Below, one piece after another: positions 44,457 to 54,037 of a stretch of 64,000 bases of DNA (its first letter is position 1; every line of letters starts with the position of its first letter). Under the pieces are notes generated by a model. It was not told the origin of the DNA, did no database searches, and saw only the letters and a list, made by a program, of their open reading frames with translations. Origin of the DNA: Flavobacteriaceae bacterium PS02293 (GTDB taxonomy: Bacteria; Bacteroidota; Bacteroidia; Flavobacteriales; Weeksellaceae); contig JASCOV010000005.1 in NCBI GenBank assembly GCA_029960045.1, forward strand, positions 186,001 through 250,000. The letters run 5' to 3'. A program made the translations under genes and the position numbers.

Positions 44457-47400
44457 TTAATTTTCATATAACCAAACACGTAACAATGACAATAACTGAT
44501 CTATATCCACAGGTTTTGTGATATAATCTGACGCGCCTGCCTGCAGACATTTGTCCCGATCTCCAATCATAGATTTTGCGGTAACAGCAATGATTGGCAG
44601 TTTTTTATAAGCAGGCATTTTTCTGATCTCCTGAATCGTTTCGTAGCCATCCATTTCCGGCATCATCATATCCATCAGCACGACATCGATGTTCGGATTT
44701 TGCTTGATTTGTTCGAGAGCTTGTTTGCCATCCATCGCCAGGACTACTTCCACTTTGTATTTTTCCAAAGCTTTGGACAATGAGAATATATTACGGACAT
44801 CATCATCTGTAACAAGGATTTTCTTGCCGCTCAAAACTTCTGTCAACGAACCTAAAGTTTTGTTTCTGATGGTTTCTGCAGAACTATTTTTTTCCTCGAC
44901 CAAATGTAGAAATAATCCAACCTCATCCAAGATTCTTTGGTAAGAATGAGCTGTCTTCACTACGATAGAATCTGCGTATTGTTTGATTTTCAGTTCTTCG
45001 GATTTGGATAAATTGCGTTCGGTAAAAATGATGATTGGTAAGTTCTCCAGACCTTCGTAAGCTTTGATTGATTCGATGATTTTATAAGCATTTCTACGAT
45101 CCGGACCGATATCCAGAATCACACAATCTACACTTTCAGAAGTCAAAGCTTTCACACTGTCTTCTACATTATCTTCTACAGACAATGAGATATTGAAATT
45201 ACTCAGGAAATAAGAAAGTGCATTGGCATGTTTTGCATTTTCTTCTACAATAAGCACTTTTTGCGGAGATTTTTTCAAAGCTGCTTCAATCTTTTGGAAA
45301 ACTTCATTCATCTGATCTAGAGCAACGGGTTTGTTGATAAAATCAATTGCACCTTTCATAAGACTTTGCTGTCTTACTTGCATTGCAGACATCATGTGAA
45401 CCGGAATTGGTTTGGTCTGCGGATTGGCCTTCAGCTCGTCCATCACCTGCCAGCCGTCTTTTACAGGAAGCTGAACATCCAGTAAAATTGCGGAAGGATG
45501 ATATTGCAAAGCAGCGGACAAAGCGTAATCTCCTCTCACGGCTACAATTCCTTTGTAATTCTGAAGCCTTGCATATTTCAATAATGCTTTCGCAAAATTG
45601 GTATCATCTTCTACAATCAGAATGACTTTATCATCTTTTTCAATATTGTTTCTATCGTCATCTACATCTTCAGGAATTTGTAAATCATTTATTGGCGTGG
45701 TAATTCCATATTCGTTGTAATCGATGATGCTTTTGACTTCCTCAATATCTTCATCGTAAATAACCTGATCTAAAATTTCATTCTTTTGGATCTTATTTAT
45801 TTTTGATAATTCATCTTTCGGAATAATCAGACTGAACTCGCTTCCTTCGTTCAATTCACTTTTAACAACTAATTCGCCGCCCAGTAATTTTGCAATTTCT
45901 CGGCTGATTGATAATCCCAAACCAGTACCACCAAATTTACGTTGTGTAGATCCATCAGCTTGTTGGAAAGCCTCAAAGATAACCAGTTGTTTTTCTTCAG
46001 GAATTCCGATTCCAGTATCTTTTACAGAGAAAATGATGAGATCTTCATTTTTAGGATCTTGTTTTATATTTAAATTGACACTTCCTTCTCTTGTAAATTT
46101 AATAGCGTTGGATAAAAGATTTCGTAACACCTGATCCAGACGTAACCTGTCTGTTTCAATGGTTTTGGAAAGATCATTTTCGATATTGATATTGAATTGT
46201 ATTCCTTTATTTTTGGCCACAGGTCCCATTAGATTCTTCAAGTCTTTCACAACATCTTCGAAGAAAACTTCCTGATATTCAAGAGACATTTTACCGGATT
46301 CGATTTTTGCAAGATCTAATATTTCGTCAATCAATGTCAACAAACTTGTTCCGGAACTTTGAATCACTTTTGCAGATTCTATCTGGTCTTCATTCAGATT
46401 ATCATCAGAGTTTTCTGCCATTAATCTTGAAAGAAGTAGAATTGAGTTCAAAGGTGTTCTCAATTCGTGCGACATATTTGCCAGGAATTCAGACTTATAT
46501 TTTGTACTTAATTCTAACTCTTCAGCTTTTTTCTGAATTTCTGAATTTCGCTGAGCAATCAGGTGATTTTTTTCTTCTAATAATTTTGAACGCTCTTCCA
46601 GCTCCGTATTAGTCTGCATCAGTTCTTCCTGCTGTACTTTCAATTCTTCTTCAGAAGCCTGAAGTTTTTGAGCCTGTGCTTCTAATTCTGTGTTTAGATT
46701 TTCCAATTCGGAATGCTGAACTTGTAATTCTTCTGACTGTGCCTGGGTTTCTTCCAATAATCTTTGCTCCTTTTCACGGCCTTTTGCAGCGTTGAGTGCA
46801 ATAGCGATATTTCGGCAGCTTTCGACAAAGTATTCGATTTGATCTGGATTGAAATTAGTATTTGAACTTAATTCTAAAATTCCGATACAATCATTATTCA
46901 ATATAATAGGAATTAATACAATTCCGTTGATTTTTACTTTTCCGCTTGCGAATGAAACTGCAAAATCATTTTCATCAAGATCATTATAAACCTTCGGCGT
47001 TTTCTGCATAAATACCTGACCAACCATTCCTTCTCCAGGCTCGAAAGTCTGCTTCATATTACTTTCCAGTCCGAAAGCTGTTGTAAGTCTCAACACGCCG
47101 TCTTCAAATAAATAAACGGCACCATTTGTACAATTTCCATATTCAATTAATTGATTCAGGGAATCGATGGTGACGTGGCTTACAGATTTGTTCCCAACCA
47201 AAGATTCATTAATCAAAGCCAAACCTTTCTGATGCCAGTCACTTTGGTTGATTTTATCAAATGATTCTTTCAGAGAATCCGTCATATGATTGAGAGACTC
47301 TACCAGATCGCCTAAGTCGCCATCATAAGTATCTACTAATCTTTGATTATAATCGCCATTAGAAACGCGACTTGCCACTTGCTGAATCACATTGACGCGA

Positions 47401-48068
47401 TTGGAAATTTCCAGATCTTTTGCTTTCAGTTCTTTTTCAAGTTTATCTCTTCTTAGCAAATCATTTCTGAGTTTAACATAGAAAAATATGGTAACGCCAA
47501 TTGCGGCTAATGCAGAAAATATGATAAATAGCACAGTTGTATTGGAAGAATTGTCCAAATCCTTGTTTTTCTGAGCCAATTGTGCTTCTTCAAACTGGAC
47601 AAAATTATGAACCAGAATTCTGCATTTATCCATATAAACTTTGCTCATCATCATCTGATCCTGAGTCATTGAAATTCCGTTGCGTTTGTTCTGGACAAAT
47701 TGTTTCAGATTGCTCATATTACCATCCACATTCTGCTCCAGACTTTTCAAACGCTCAAGTTGTTCATCATTTGTAATATCTTTCTTAGCAAGTTCTATTG
47801 CTTTATGGTAATCATTTATGCTACGATTATATGGCTCAAGAAAGTTTTCTTTTCCTGTCAGCTGAAATCCCCTGTTTCCTGTTTCTGCATCGAGTAGCGA
47901 AATCAAAACATCTTTTACAGCCGTCATAGACTTTCTGCTTTTGGATACTTTTTCACGATGTTGCATCTGTTTTTGGATACTCCAATACGATGCAATCGAA
48001 CTTGCAATTAATATAAATAATGAAAACCCAATCCCGAATTGTAGATTTCTGATAACTTTTTTCGGCAT
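44457..48068 (-). CDS. CHASE3-HAMP-GAF hybrid histidine kinase with three receiver domains
   Basis: 1203 residues. One N-terminal membrane helix (~8-28) and another at ~178-198 flank a CHASE3-type helical sensor domain (LLDAETGNRGFQLTGKENFL). A HAMP linker (~215-265), a GAF domain (~285-430) and a long coiled coil (~435-525) follow. The H-box MSHELRTPL has its His near residue 534, and the ATPase has NAIKFT and GTGLGLSIS. Three receivers follow at ~813-930, ~935-1060 and ~1081-1200. The middle one has VEEN in place of the usual acidic triple but keeps Asp, Thr and Lys. The protein senses an unknown periplasmic cue and is the core of the CheB/CheR operon. Confidence 0.95.
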   Translation of the reverse strand: MPKKVIRNLQFGIGFSLFILIASSIASYWSIQKQMQHREKVSKSRKSMTAVKDVLISLLDAETGNRGFQLTGKENFLEPYNRSINDYHKAIELAKKDITNDEQLERLKSLEQNVDGNMSNLKQFVQNKRNGISMTQDQMMMSKVYMDKCRILVHNFVQFEEAQLAQKNKDLDNSSNTTVLFIIFSALAAIGVTIFFYVKLRNDLLRRDKLEKELKAKDLEISNRVNVIQQVASRVSNGDYNQRLVDTYDGDLGDLVESLNHMTDSLKESFDKINQSDWHQKGLALINESLVGNKSVSHVTIDSLNQLIEYGNCTNGAVYLFEDGVLRLTTAFGLESNMKQTFEPGEGMVGQVFMQKTPKVYNDLDENDFAVSFASGKVKINGIVLIPIILNNDCIGILELSSNTNFNPDQIEYFVESCRNIAIALNAAKGREKEQRLLEETQAQSEELQVQHSELENLNTELEAQAQKLQASEEELKVQQEELMQTNTELEERSKLLEEKNHLIAQRNSEIQKKAEELELSTKYKSEFLANMSHELRTPLNSILLLSRLMAENSDDNLNEDQIESAKVIQSSGTSLLTLIDEILDLAKIESGKMSLEYQEVFFEDVVKDLKNLMGPVAKNKGIQFNINIENDLSKTIETDRLRLDQVLRNLLSNAIKFTREGSVNLNIKQDPKNEDLIIFSVKDTGIGIPEEKQLVIFEAFQQADGSTQRKFGGTGLGLSISREIAKLLGGELVVKSELNEGSEFSLIIPKDELSKINKIQKNEILDQVIYDEDIEEVKSIIDYNEYGITTPINDLQIPEDVDDDRNNIEKDDKVILIVEDDTNFAKALLKYARLQNYKGIVAVRGDYALSAALQYHPSAILLDVQLPVKDGWQVMDELKANPQTKPIPVHMMSAMQVRQQSLMKGAIDFINKPVALDQMNEVFQKIEAALKKSPQKVLIVEENAKHANALSYFLSNFNISLSVEDNVEDSVKALTSESVDCVILDIGPDRRNAYKIIESIKAYEGLENLPIIIFTERNLSKSEELKIKQYADSIVVKTAHSYQRILDEVGLFLHLVEEKNSSAETIRNKTLGSLTEVLSGKKILVTDDDVRNIFSLSKALEKYKVEVVLAMDGKQALEQIKQNPNIDVVLMDMMMPEMDGYETIQEIRKMPAYKKLPIIAVTAKSMIGDRDKCLQAGASDYITKPVDIDQLLSLLRVWLYEN

Positions 48069-48072
48069 AAAA

Positions 48073-49539
48073 TTAATTTAAAGGTAATGTGAAATAAAAC
48101 GTAGAACCTTCCTCTACAACACTCGACAACCCAATGGTTCCATCGTGCTGATTGATGATTTCTGAACAAATATAAAGTCCGATTCCCATTCCCTGGAACT
48201 GTAAAGATGACTCTTCTACTCTGTAAAATTTCTTAAAAACAGCATCTTGTTTGAAATCAGGAATACCAATTCCGAAGTCTGTAACACTAACTCTAACTTC
48301 GGTTTCATCTACAAAAGTTGTGACGATAACCTGATTATTTTCCGGAGAATATTTGATTGCATTAGTCAGGAAATTAATCAAAACCTGCTCAATTCTGATC
48401 TCATCAAAGGGAATCAGAATATCAGGAATGAAGCCGTGACGTGTAATTTTCACTTTATCATCGTGCGTTTGAAGAATTGTATCAATTGCATTGTTAATGA
48501 CATTATCCAGATTATTTCTTTTCTTATTAATCTTCAGTTTTCCATTTTCAATTTTGGAAACATCTAAAAGGTCGGTAATTAAGGTGTTTAGCTTTTCTAC
48601 TTGTGACAAAGCTTTCGTTACAAAACTGGCTTCAGTATTTCCATCATAACCTTTCAGTTTACGTTCCAAAAGCTGCATATAAGCTTTGATGCTGGTCAAT
48701 GGTGTTTTGAGCTCGTGGCTGGCAATACTTAGGAATTCGTCCTTTTCTTTTTCTACTTTTTTCTGATCTTCGATATCTGTAAAAGTTCCTACCCAATTTT
48801 TAATTGATTTACCATTATAAACTGGCGACATTCTTAATAAATGATACCTGAATTCGCCTGTTTCTATATTTTTTATCCGAGATTCCAATTGTAAAGCACT
48901 TCCTTTTCTTCGGCAACGCTCAAACTCCAGAAGAATACTGTGATCATCGGGATGAGTTTGTGGGAATATGTTTTCAGATTTAGAATATTGGAACCACTTG
49001 CTATTCACAAAAGTAACTTTTCCATTACCATCAAGTGTAAAAGCGATTTGAGGCAGGGCTTCCAGCATCAGATGAAAATGATCAATTTCCGACCTCATCG
49101 TCACTTGCGCCTCACGTCTTCCTTTGACTTCCAACTCCAGACTTTGCTGACTTTTTTTCATTGCAAGGCTGTTTTCCTGCAAATTGTAAAAAGTTTTCAC
49201 CTTCAGTAAAAGAATATCGGGATCGATAGGTTTTGTCACATAATCTATACCTCCGGATTCGTATCCCCGGGTAATAAATTGCTTTTCTGTATTGACGGCA
49301 GATAAAAATATGATGGGAATCTCTTTGGTTTTGCTATATCCCGCAAAAGTTTCTGCAACTTCGAAACCATCCATTCCTGGCATTTGTACATCCAGGATGA
49401 TCAATGCGTAATTATTTTTCAGTGCTTTCCCCAGCGCTTCTTCTCCGGATTCCGCTGTATCTACCTGAAAATCTTTGGATTCCAGTAATTTCTTTAATGA
49501 ATAAATATTGTTTTGATTATCATCAACAATTAATATCAT
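48073..49539 (-). CDS. Receiver-PAS-histidine kinase
   Basis: 488 residues. The N-terminal receiver domain (IVDDNQNN, LIILDVQMPGMDGFE, VTKPIDPD) is followed by a coiled segment, a PAS domain (~150-260, LPQIAFTLDGNGKVTFVNS), the H-box ASHELKTPL with His near residue 271, and the ATPase (NAIKYS, GMGIGLYIC). It has no membrane span, so it is cytoplasmic. Its own N-terminal receiver makes it a likely downstream acceptor of the large kinase. It is the first gene of the operon; the next gene starts 4 bases after its stop. Confidence 0.95.
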   Translation of the reverse strand: MILIVDDNQNNIYSLKKLLESKDFQVDTAESGEEALGKALKNNYALIILDVQMPGMDGFEVAETFAGYSKTKEIPIIFLSAVNTEKQFITRGYESGGIDYVTKPIDPDILLLKVKTFYNLQENSLAMKKSQQSLELEVKGRREAQVTMRSEIDHFHLMLEALPQIAFTLDGNGKVTFVNSKWFQYSKSENIFPQTHPDDHSILLEFERCRRKGSALQLESRIKNIETGEFRYHLLRMSPVYNGKSIKNWVGTFTDIEDQKKVEKEKDEFLSIASHELKTPLTSIKAYMQLLERKLKGYDGNTEASFVTKALSQVEKLNTLITDLLDVSKIENGKLKINKKRNNLDNVINNAIDTILQTHDDKVKITRHGFIPDILIPFDEIRIEQVLINFLTNAIKYSPENNQVIVTTFVDETEVRVSVTDFGIGIPDFKQDAVFKKFYRVEESSLQFQGMGIGLYICSEIINQHDGTIGLSSVVEEGSTFYFTLPLN

Positions 49540-49582
49540 GATATATAAATGATCTAAACCTGGTTTATATTTTCTTTGCTCT

Positions 49583-49590
49583 CAAAAATA
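49583..49590 (-). promoter_or_regulatory. -7 element of the CheBR-kinase operon
   Basis: TATTTTTG on the minus strand fits TAnnTTTG, about 43 bases before the first ATG of the operon. The -33 element is not clear. Confidence 0.45.
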
Positions 49591-49722
49591 CTCACATATT
49601 CTCAAAAAGTAAGCCATTTTTTGGACTTATATAAAATAATAAATCATTATATAGAAATTAAAACAAATTGTTATATCTTATTTTTTAATTATCATCAAAC
49701 AAGACTAAGACATCAAACGAAA

Positions 49723-49749
49723 AAATCCTACAATAAAATTGTAGGATTT
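49723..49749 (-). terminator. Strong terminator next to the tRNA fragment
   Basis: A perfect 12-base stem AAATCCTACAAT / ATTGTAGGATTT with a 3-base loop. On the minus strand it ends in a T-run, the position expected for the original terminator of a tRNA gene. Confidence 0.85.
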
Positions 49750-49751
49750 GA

Positions 49752-49771
49752 TGCGATCCGGACGGGACTTG
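49752..49771 (-). other. tRNA-Asp 3'-end fragment, possible attachment site
   Basis: The minus strand reads CAAGTCCCGTCCGGATCGCA. It matches the T-loop, T-stem 3' half and acceptor 3' half of bacterial tRNA-Asp (compare the known AGTCCCGTCC pattern). The 5' part of a tRNA is missing. Such fragments mark one end of elements integrated by tyrosine recombinases. Confidence 0.6.
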
Positions 49772-49881
49772 TTCTGATTTGAAAAACTCCCTATCCATAA
49801 GCTTTATATCGTTCTCTTATTTTTAGGTCACCGAATAGGTCACTTTTTAAACAAGATTAAGATTGTTTGTTTTTACTGGTG

Positions 49882-49912
49882 CAAATATAGGTCTTTTTTT
49901 ATTTTTTGCAAA
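49882..49912 (-). promoter_or_regulatory. Full-consensus promoter pointing at the tRNA fragment
   Basis: On the minus strand TTTG (49909-49912), a 19-base spacer and TATATTTG (49882-49889) match the Bacteroidota housekeeping promoter exactly. No coding gene follows it. The rest of the gap (49913-50188) is A/T-rich with nothing recognised. Confidence 0.7.
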
Positions 49913-50188
49913 TTGTTTTACTAAATCTCATGAAAAATCATTGTAAATACCAGATTCTCAAATATAAAATTCTTAAACATTTTTACTAGTCAATTAAAAT
50001 ATATTGATTCTGAAATTCATTCATAGTTATTTAAACCAAATTAACAGCTCCACATTTGTACCATCTTGTATAAGTTAGTACATTCTTTAGTCATCATTTT
50101 ATCTTGCAATATATTTTTCTATTATTATGATTATTAAAAATCTTTTATAAAACGCCATATCTGAACCACTACAGAAGGAACTAATTTT

Positions 50189-50800
50189 TCAAATAGTTGG
50201 AAATTGAAATATTATGTGCTTTAAAATACCAATTGTCGTATGGTTAGATTCGTAATAAGATTTATGGAGTTTGTTTGAAATAAGATTTAAGGTTTCAGAA
50301 TTTCTCTTATCTTTTATTATTAAAGAATTTACACCATCAATTGTTTTTTCTACATCTCCTTCAAGATTATACCCCAGCATGCATCCTATTGGATATTTTT
50401 CAGATATATATCTGTCCATCCCTTCATTTATATAAGCTCGTTTTAGAGCGGAATCATTTTCTTTTAGTCTTTTGGCCTCCATATAACATTCAAATCTCTG
50501 CATCTTCCAGACTTTAAAATACACAAAATCGATTCTTGGAAGTTTATCTGCAAAACCTTTCAACTGACTGTCTACCTCTTTAATTAACTTTTTTTCAGTT
50601 TTACAGGTAATACCTTTTTTCAAGGAAAGTTCGTTCTCATTAACATGATGCCCTAGCAATTCTGAGAAATCATTCTCAAGCCAATCAGTTTGATATTTTT
50701 TTTCAGCAATTACAGTATTATACGCATTAACAATTAGTACAATACAATCTTCAGCAAAAGCTTTTATGTAAACATCACTAAGCTTCATCGTGAATTCCAT
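50189..50800 (-). CDS. Putative PD-(D/E)xK nuclease, partner of the DNA methyltransferase
   Basis: 203 residues, family not recognised. Residues 88-110 contain PRIDF (Asp91), 16 residues and YMEAKRLK (Glu108, Lys110), a layout that fits a PD-(D/E)xK nuclease core. This is a motif-level inference. The gene overlaps the 3' end of the large methyltransferase gene by 23 bases; the alternative ATG at 50788 would still overlap by 11. This implies coupled translation and a shared task. Restriction of unmodified DNA is the simplest reading. No signal peptide or membrane span. No terminator is visible downstream. Confidence 0.6.
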   Translation of the reverse strand: MEFTMKLSDVYIKAFAEDCIVLIVNAYNTVIAEKKYQTDWLENDFSELLGHHVNENELSLKKGITCKTEKKLIKEVDSQLKGFADKLPRIDFVYFKVWKMQRFECYMEAKRLKENDSALKRAYINEGMDRYISEKYPIGCMLGYNLEGDVEKTIDGVNSLIIKDKRNSETLNLISNKLHKSYYESNHTTIGILKHIIFQFPTI

Positions 50801-53800
50801 TTAATATTTCCACGATTAACTCAGAAGAATCTTCCAAGGCCATTGATTGAGACCAAAACCTTCGTTGATTGGGACGAACCATATAGATATCGTTATCTAT
50901 TTTAAAATTAAGTTTCTTTCTAAAATAAATGTTTGTAGCTTCTTTTTCCCACAGATTCCTGTCCAACTCTTCTAATTCATCATCAACCATTTCTTCAGAG
51001 AATAAAATATCCTTTTTTACTGTGTCGTGCGAAAGCTTGATTATCATCAATGGAGAAGATTTTAGGCTTCTTGATTTGTAAACTGTTGCATTTACAAAAA
51101 CATCTTGACCCTCCAGAAATTCATTTAATTTTGCAACAATTATTTGCGCATATTCATAGGGTTGCTCTTTTAAAGTTGCGCACAATGCGATGGAACTTTC
51201 CTGTTTATGAAATAAATCAATATTGTAGATTATACTGTCACTTATAAGTGCTCTTTCGTATTCATCAAAATCAAAACTTTCATATATTACATTATCTATA
51301 TTTAGATTTATAAAATAATCAATTTCTTGATTCTCAAAATCATCTTCTAAAAATGTCTTTGATTTAATTTGTGACAAAATATTTTTTGTCGAATCCTTAA
51401 TATTTAAGCTTTGTTCTTCATCTAAATTAATTGGAATAGATAAATACTCGTTTTTCATTATCTGCTCCCTTTCTATTCCATAAGAAGAAATTGTCATAAA
51501 TAGATAATAAGAACTTAGCTTTGAATTGAAATAACTTAATAGAACAAACAAATTATCATCATTGCTACCATCGGTATAAAAACCATATACACCATCTCTA
51601 AATGAACATTTTTGTTCAATATAGGATGCGCAAACACTATTATTTTCTAATCCTTTTTTTACAATAATGTGTGGATTAATAAATGCATCGATATCACCTA
51701 ATCGTCGGAATGCTGTAAGCTCTTCAATTTCATCAACGTGATTTACATTATAAAACTCTTTATAGAATTTTTTTGCTTTTTGTGTTTTTATAACATTAAC
51801 CACTGGTGCCAAATCTTCTTTAGGAGTATAATACTTTTTAATAAAATCAGTATCTAAATAATCTAGTTTTGTTAAAACTTCTGAATACTTTGGAGCATCT
51901 TTTTCTTGTGTAAGAATTTGAAACCCTACTCCAGAGCTTATATTTGTTTTATTTATAAATTGTTCGATTGTGTCCAACTTAGGAGAACTGAGACGTTTTA
52001 TCAACTCCCAGTCGTTTAACCCACCCCACATCGCAACTTTCCATATTTTGGTATCCGGCTGCTTACATTCCTCCCTAGGTAAGTATTTTATGTCCGTCCA
52101 ATCAATACTTAAACCCTCAATAACATTAGATTTGACATACGTTTTTGGCGCGTAGTAAGTAATGGTATCGCTTTGATGATCTGGTATTTCATTTTTATAA
52201 CAAACGATACTAATTGGACCTGTCGCATCTCCAAATAGCTGACCTCCGAAACCTTTTTTTGCTTTGCGTAAAATCGAAAAATTAAATACCTTTTCGACAT
52301 AACATTTATTGAAAAGCCAATTTCTAAAGTTTTGGTAAGTTGTACCTGTATTAGTAAGTACTTTTGTATTAAAAATCAATACAATTTCCCCTTTAGGTGC
52401 AAATGTGGTTGCTTTATGAAGAAAAGGTAAAACTTTTTCTTTAGCAAACTTTTCTTTATCACAGTAATATCTAATAGTTTCAGATAATTGATCTGTTCCG
52501 AAAGGCGGATTCCCCACAACCAGTTGAAAATCTTTTAATTCGTCTATCGCAGATAAATCAGAAATGGTATCTCTGCAAAAAAGGTTTTTCCCCTTTTTTT
52601 CTTCGTTCGCTTCATTTGAGTCATCAATCAGATAGGGTAACCTGTATTTCCTGTCCTGCCAAAGATTTTTAGGATCTAGTTTATCGACTAAAGCCATATA
52701 CAAACTAAAAGCAGCAACTTTAATAGCTTGCGGATGAATCTCGATGCCGAAAATATTATCTTTTAAAATTTGAACCAAAGTGTCAAAATCAGAAAGAGAT
52801 GATAAACTATGTGCATTTTCATACCTCTTTACCAACCGTTTGAAACTTTCTACCAAGAAAATCCCAGACCCGCAGCTGGGATCTAAAACTTTTACTTCAT
52901 ACTCTTTTTCCCCAGAATTAACAGGGAGTTTTTCGTTTAAAATAAACTCCACCAAAGAAGGGGGCGTATAGTAGGTTCCAGAATCCTCCTTCAAAATAGG
53001 ATCGGTTTCCGATAAGAAATTTTCATATATTTCACTTAGTAATTCAATTTGAATTATCTTAAAGTTAAAAAGTCTGAAATGTTTCCAATCATCATCAAAT
53101 AATTGTTTTGTATCATTCTTTTCTCTTCCTCTGATAAAACAAGTCTTAATAATAAGTAACTGCTCTTGACTTAGACGCTGCTCCGAATCATCTATAGTAA
53201 ATACATTGCCGTTAAAATGTGTGGCCAACTTTGTGAAAAGAGTATAAGTAGCATCAACATCATCTAAAATATCAAAATATGATTCTGCACCTTCCTGTAT
53301 TTGATTGTAAAAATCTTTTTCAGCTGCGCCTCTATCTTCAAGATACAAAAGAAATAATGAACGGAGTATAATTTTATGAATCAGTTCAATTCCTAATCCC
53401 TGACTCTGTATAAAAGAACTCGTATTGACAAAACTTTTTACTAAAAAATTATCTACTCGTTTTTGTAAATTGACTTTATCTCTAATAAATTGTGCTTCCT
53501 CCAAAGTCCAGATAATCCCAGTATCAATTGCTATTCTCGAAAACAGCTGATTAAGCTCTTGTAACCTAACCTTATCCGAATATAGATAAGACTGTATTTC
53601 AATAGTTTGAAGTTCACTTTTGTAATTAAAAGCATCTTTACTTAAAAGAAGTGGTTTTTCGGAACAATTGTAAATTCTAATTTCATTATCAGAGTAAACG
53701 TATAAAAAAAGGACTTTTTTGTAGTTCCAAATCTTACGCTGAGTTTCAGCAATATCTTTTAATATCTCTTCACTACTGAAGTTCGAAACTTTTTTTAAAA

Positions 53801-53975
53801 AAACAGCAGGAAAACTACTGTTGGTATTTTCGTCTCTGTTAAAATAAACTAAGTCAATGCCAAATTCCTTTTCCTTTAATTCTTGTATAATAACAGCCTC
53901 ACTGCCCAATGATTTCTCTTCATCGAAATGAATGGATTTTGACCTTTCTAGATCAAGAAATTTAAGTATATCCAT
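50778..53975 (-). CDS. Eco57I/TaqI-like adenine-specific DNA methyltransferase (restriction-modification)
   Basis: 1065 residues. SAM-binding motif I is VLDPSCGSGIFLVESFKR near residue 365, and the catalytic motif IV is VVGNPPFGT near residue 490, the NPPF form of N6-adenine methyltransferases. The C-terminal half resembles the TaqI-type target-recognition domain (SFRDGVYGFYTDG, then LLSYFNSKLSSYYLF). The N-terminal ~300 residues are helical, with a GIDLVYF start that could be a nuclease-like or recognition part, but no complete nuclease motif is seen. It is probably a type II / IIG-like enzyme that methylates a specific site. It is translated together with the small putative nuclease. Confidence 0.85.
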   Translation of the reverse strand: MDILKFLDLERSKSIHFDEEKSLGSEAVIIQELKEKEFGIDLVYFNRDENTNSSFPAVFLKKVSNFSSEEILKDIAETQRKIWNYKKVLFLYVYSDNEIRIYNCSEKPLLLSKDAFNYKSELQTIEIQSYLYSDKVRLQELNQLFSRIAIDTGIIWTLEEAQFIRDKVNLQKRVDNFLVKSFVNTSSFIQSQGLGIELIHKIILRSLFLLYLEDRGAAEKDFYNQIQEGAESYFDILDDVDATYTLFTKLATHFNGNVFTIDDSEQRLSQEQLLIIKTCFIRGREKNDTKQLFDDDWKHFRLFNFKIIQIELLSEIYENFLSETDPILKEDSGTYYTPPSLVEFILNEKLPVNSGEKEYEVKVLDPSCGSGIFLVESFKRLVKRYENAHSLSSLSDFDTLVQILKDNIFGIEIHPQAIKVAAFSLYMALVDKLDPKNLWQDRKYRLPYLIDDSNEANEEKKGKNLFCRDTISDLSAIDELKDFQLVVGNPPFGTDQLSETIRYYCDKEKFAKEKVLPFLHKATTFAPKGEIVLIFNTKVLTNTGTTYQNFRNWLFNKCYVEKVFNFSILRKAKKGFGGQLFGDATGPISIVCYKNEIPDHQSDTITYYAPKTYVKSNVIEGLSIDWTDIKYLPREECKQPDTKIWKVAMWGGLNDWELIKRLSSPKLDTIEQFINKTNISSGVGFQILTQEKDAPKYSEVLTKLDYLDTDFIKKYYTPKEDLAPVVNVIKTQKAKKFYKEFYNVNHVDEIEELTAFRRLGDIDAFINPHIIVKKGLENNSVCASYIEQKCSFRDGVYGFYTDGSNDDNLFVLLSYFNSKLSSYYLFMTISSYGIEREQIMKNEYLSIPINLDEEQSLNIKDSTKNILSQIKSKTFLEDDFENQEIDYFINLNIDNVIYESFDFDEYERALISDSIIYNIDLFHKQESSIALCATLKEQPYEYAQIIVAKLNEFLEGQDVFVNATVYKSRSLKSSPLMIIKLSHDTVKKDILFSEEMVDDELEELDRNLWEKEATNIYFRKKLNFKIDNDIYMVRPNQRRFWSQSMALEDSSELIVEILNGIHDEA

Positions 53976-53994
53976 CAGCTATTTTATAATTTTA

Positions 53995-54037
53995 CATCTA
54001 TAAAAAATCTGTCTTAAAAGTACAATTTTTATAGATG
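53995..54037. repeat. Perfect 12-base inverted repeat at the methyltransferase promoter
   Basis: CATCTATAAAAA (53995-54006) and TTTTTATAGATG (54026-54037) are exact inverted copies with a 19-base spacer. The right arm directly abuts the -7 element, so the repeat covers the likely transcription start and leader. It may be an operator or an mRNA leader hairpin. Confidence 0.75.

Larger units (their letters stand above)
49720..49876 (-). ncRNA. Candidate small RNA carrying a tRNA-Asp 3' fragment
   Basis: A full-consensus promoter (49882-49912, minus) and a strong terminator (49723-49749) enclose about 155 bases without a convincing gene. Near its 3' end the transcript would contain the T-loop-to-acceptor part of a tRNA-Asp. 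It may be a real small RNA, or the residue of a tRNA locus disrupted by an integrated element. Only the promoter, fragment and terminator are directly visible. Confidence 0.35.

Noticed and set aside
49752..49771. A complete tRNA-Asp gene
   Set aside because: Only the T-loop to acceptor 3' half is present. No anticodon or D arm is found in the adjoining 150 bases on either side.
49576..49782. Plus-strand open frame of 68 codons
   Set aside because: It runs across the terminator hairpin and the tRNA fragment, and its end (DAIRTGLVLI) is just the antisense of the tRNA sequence.
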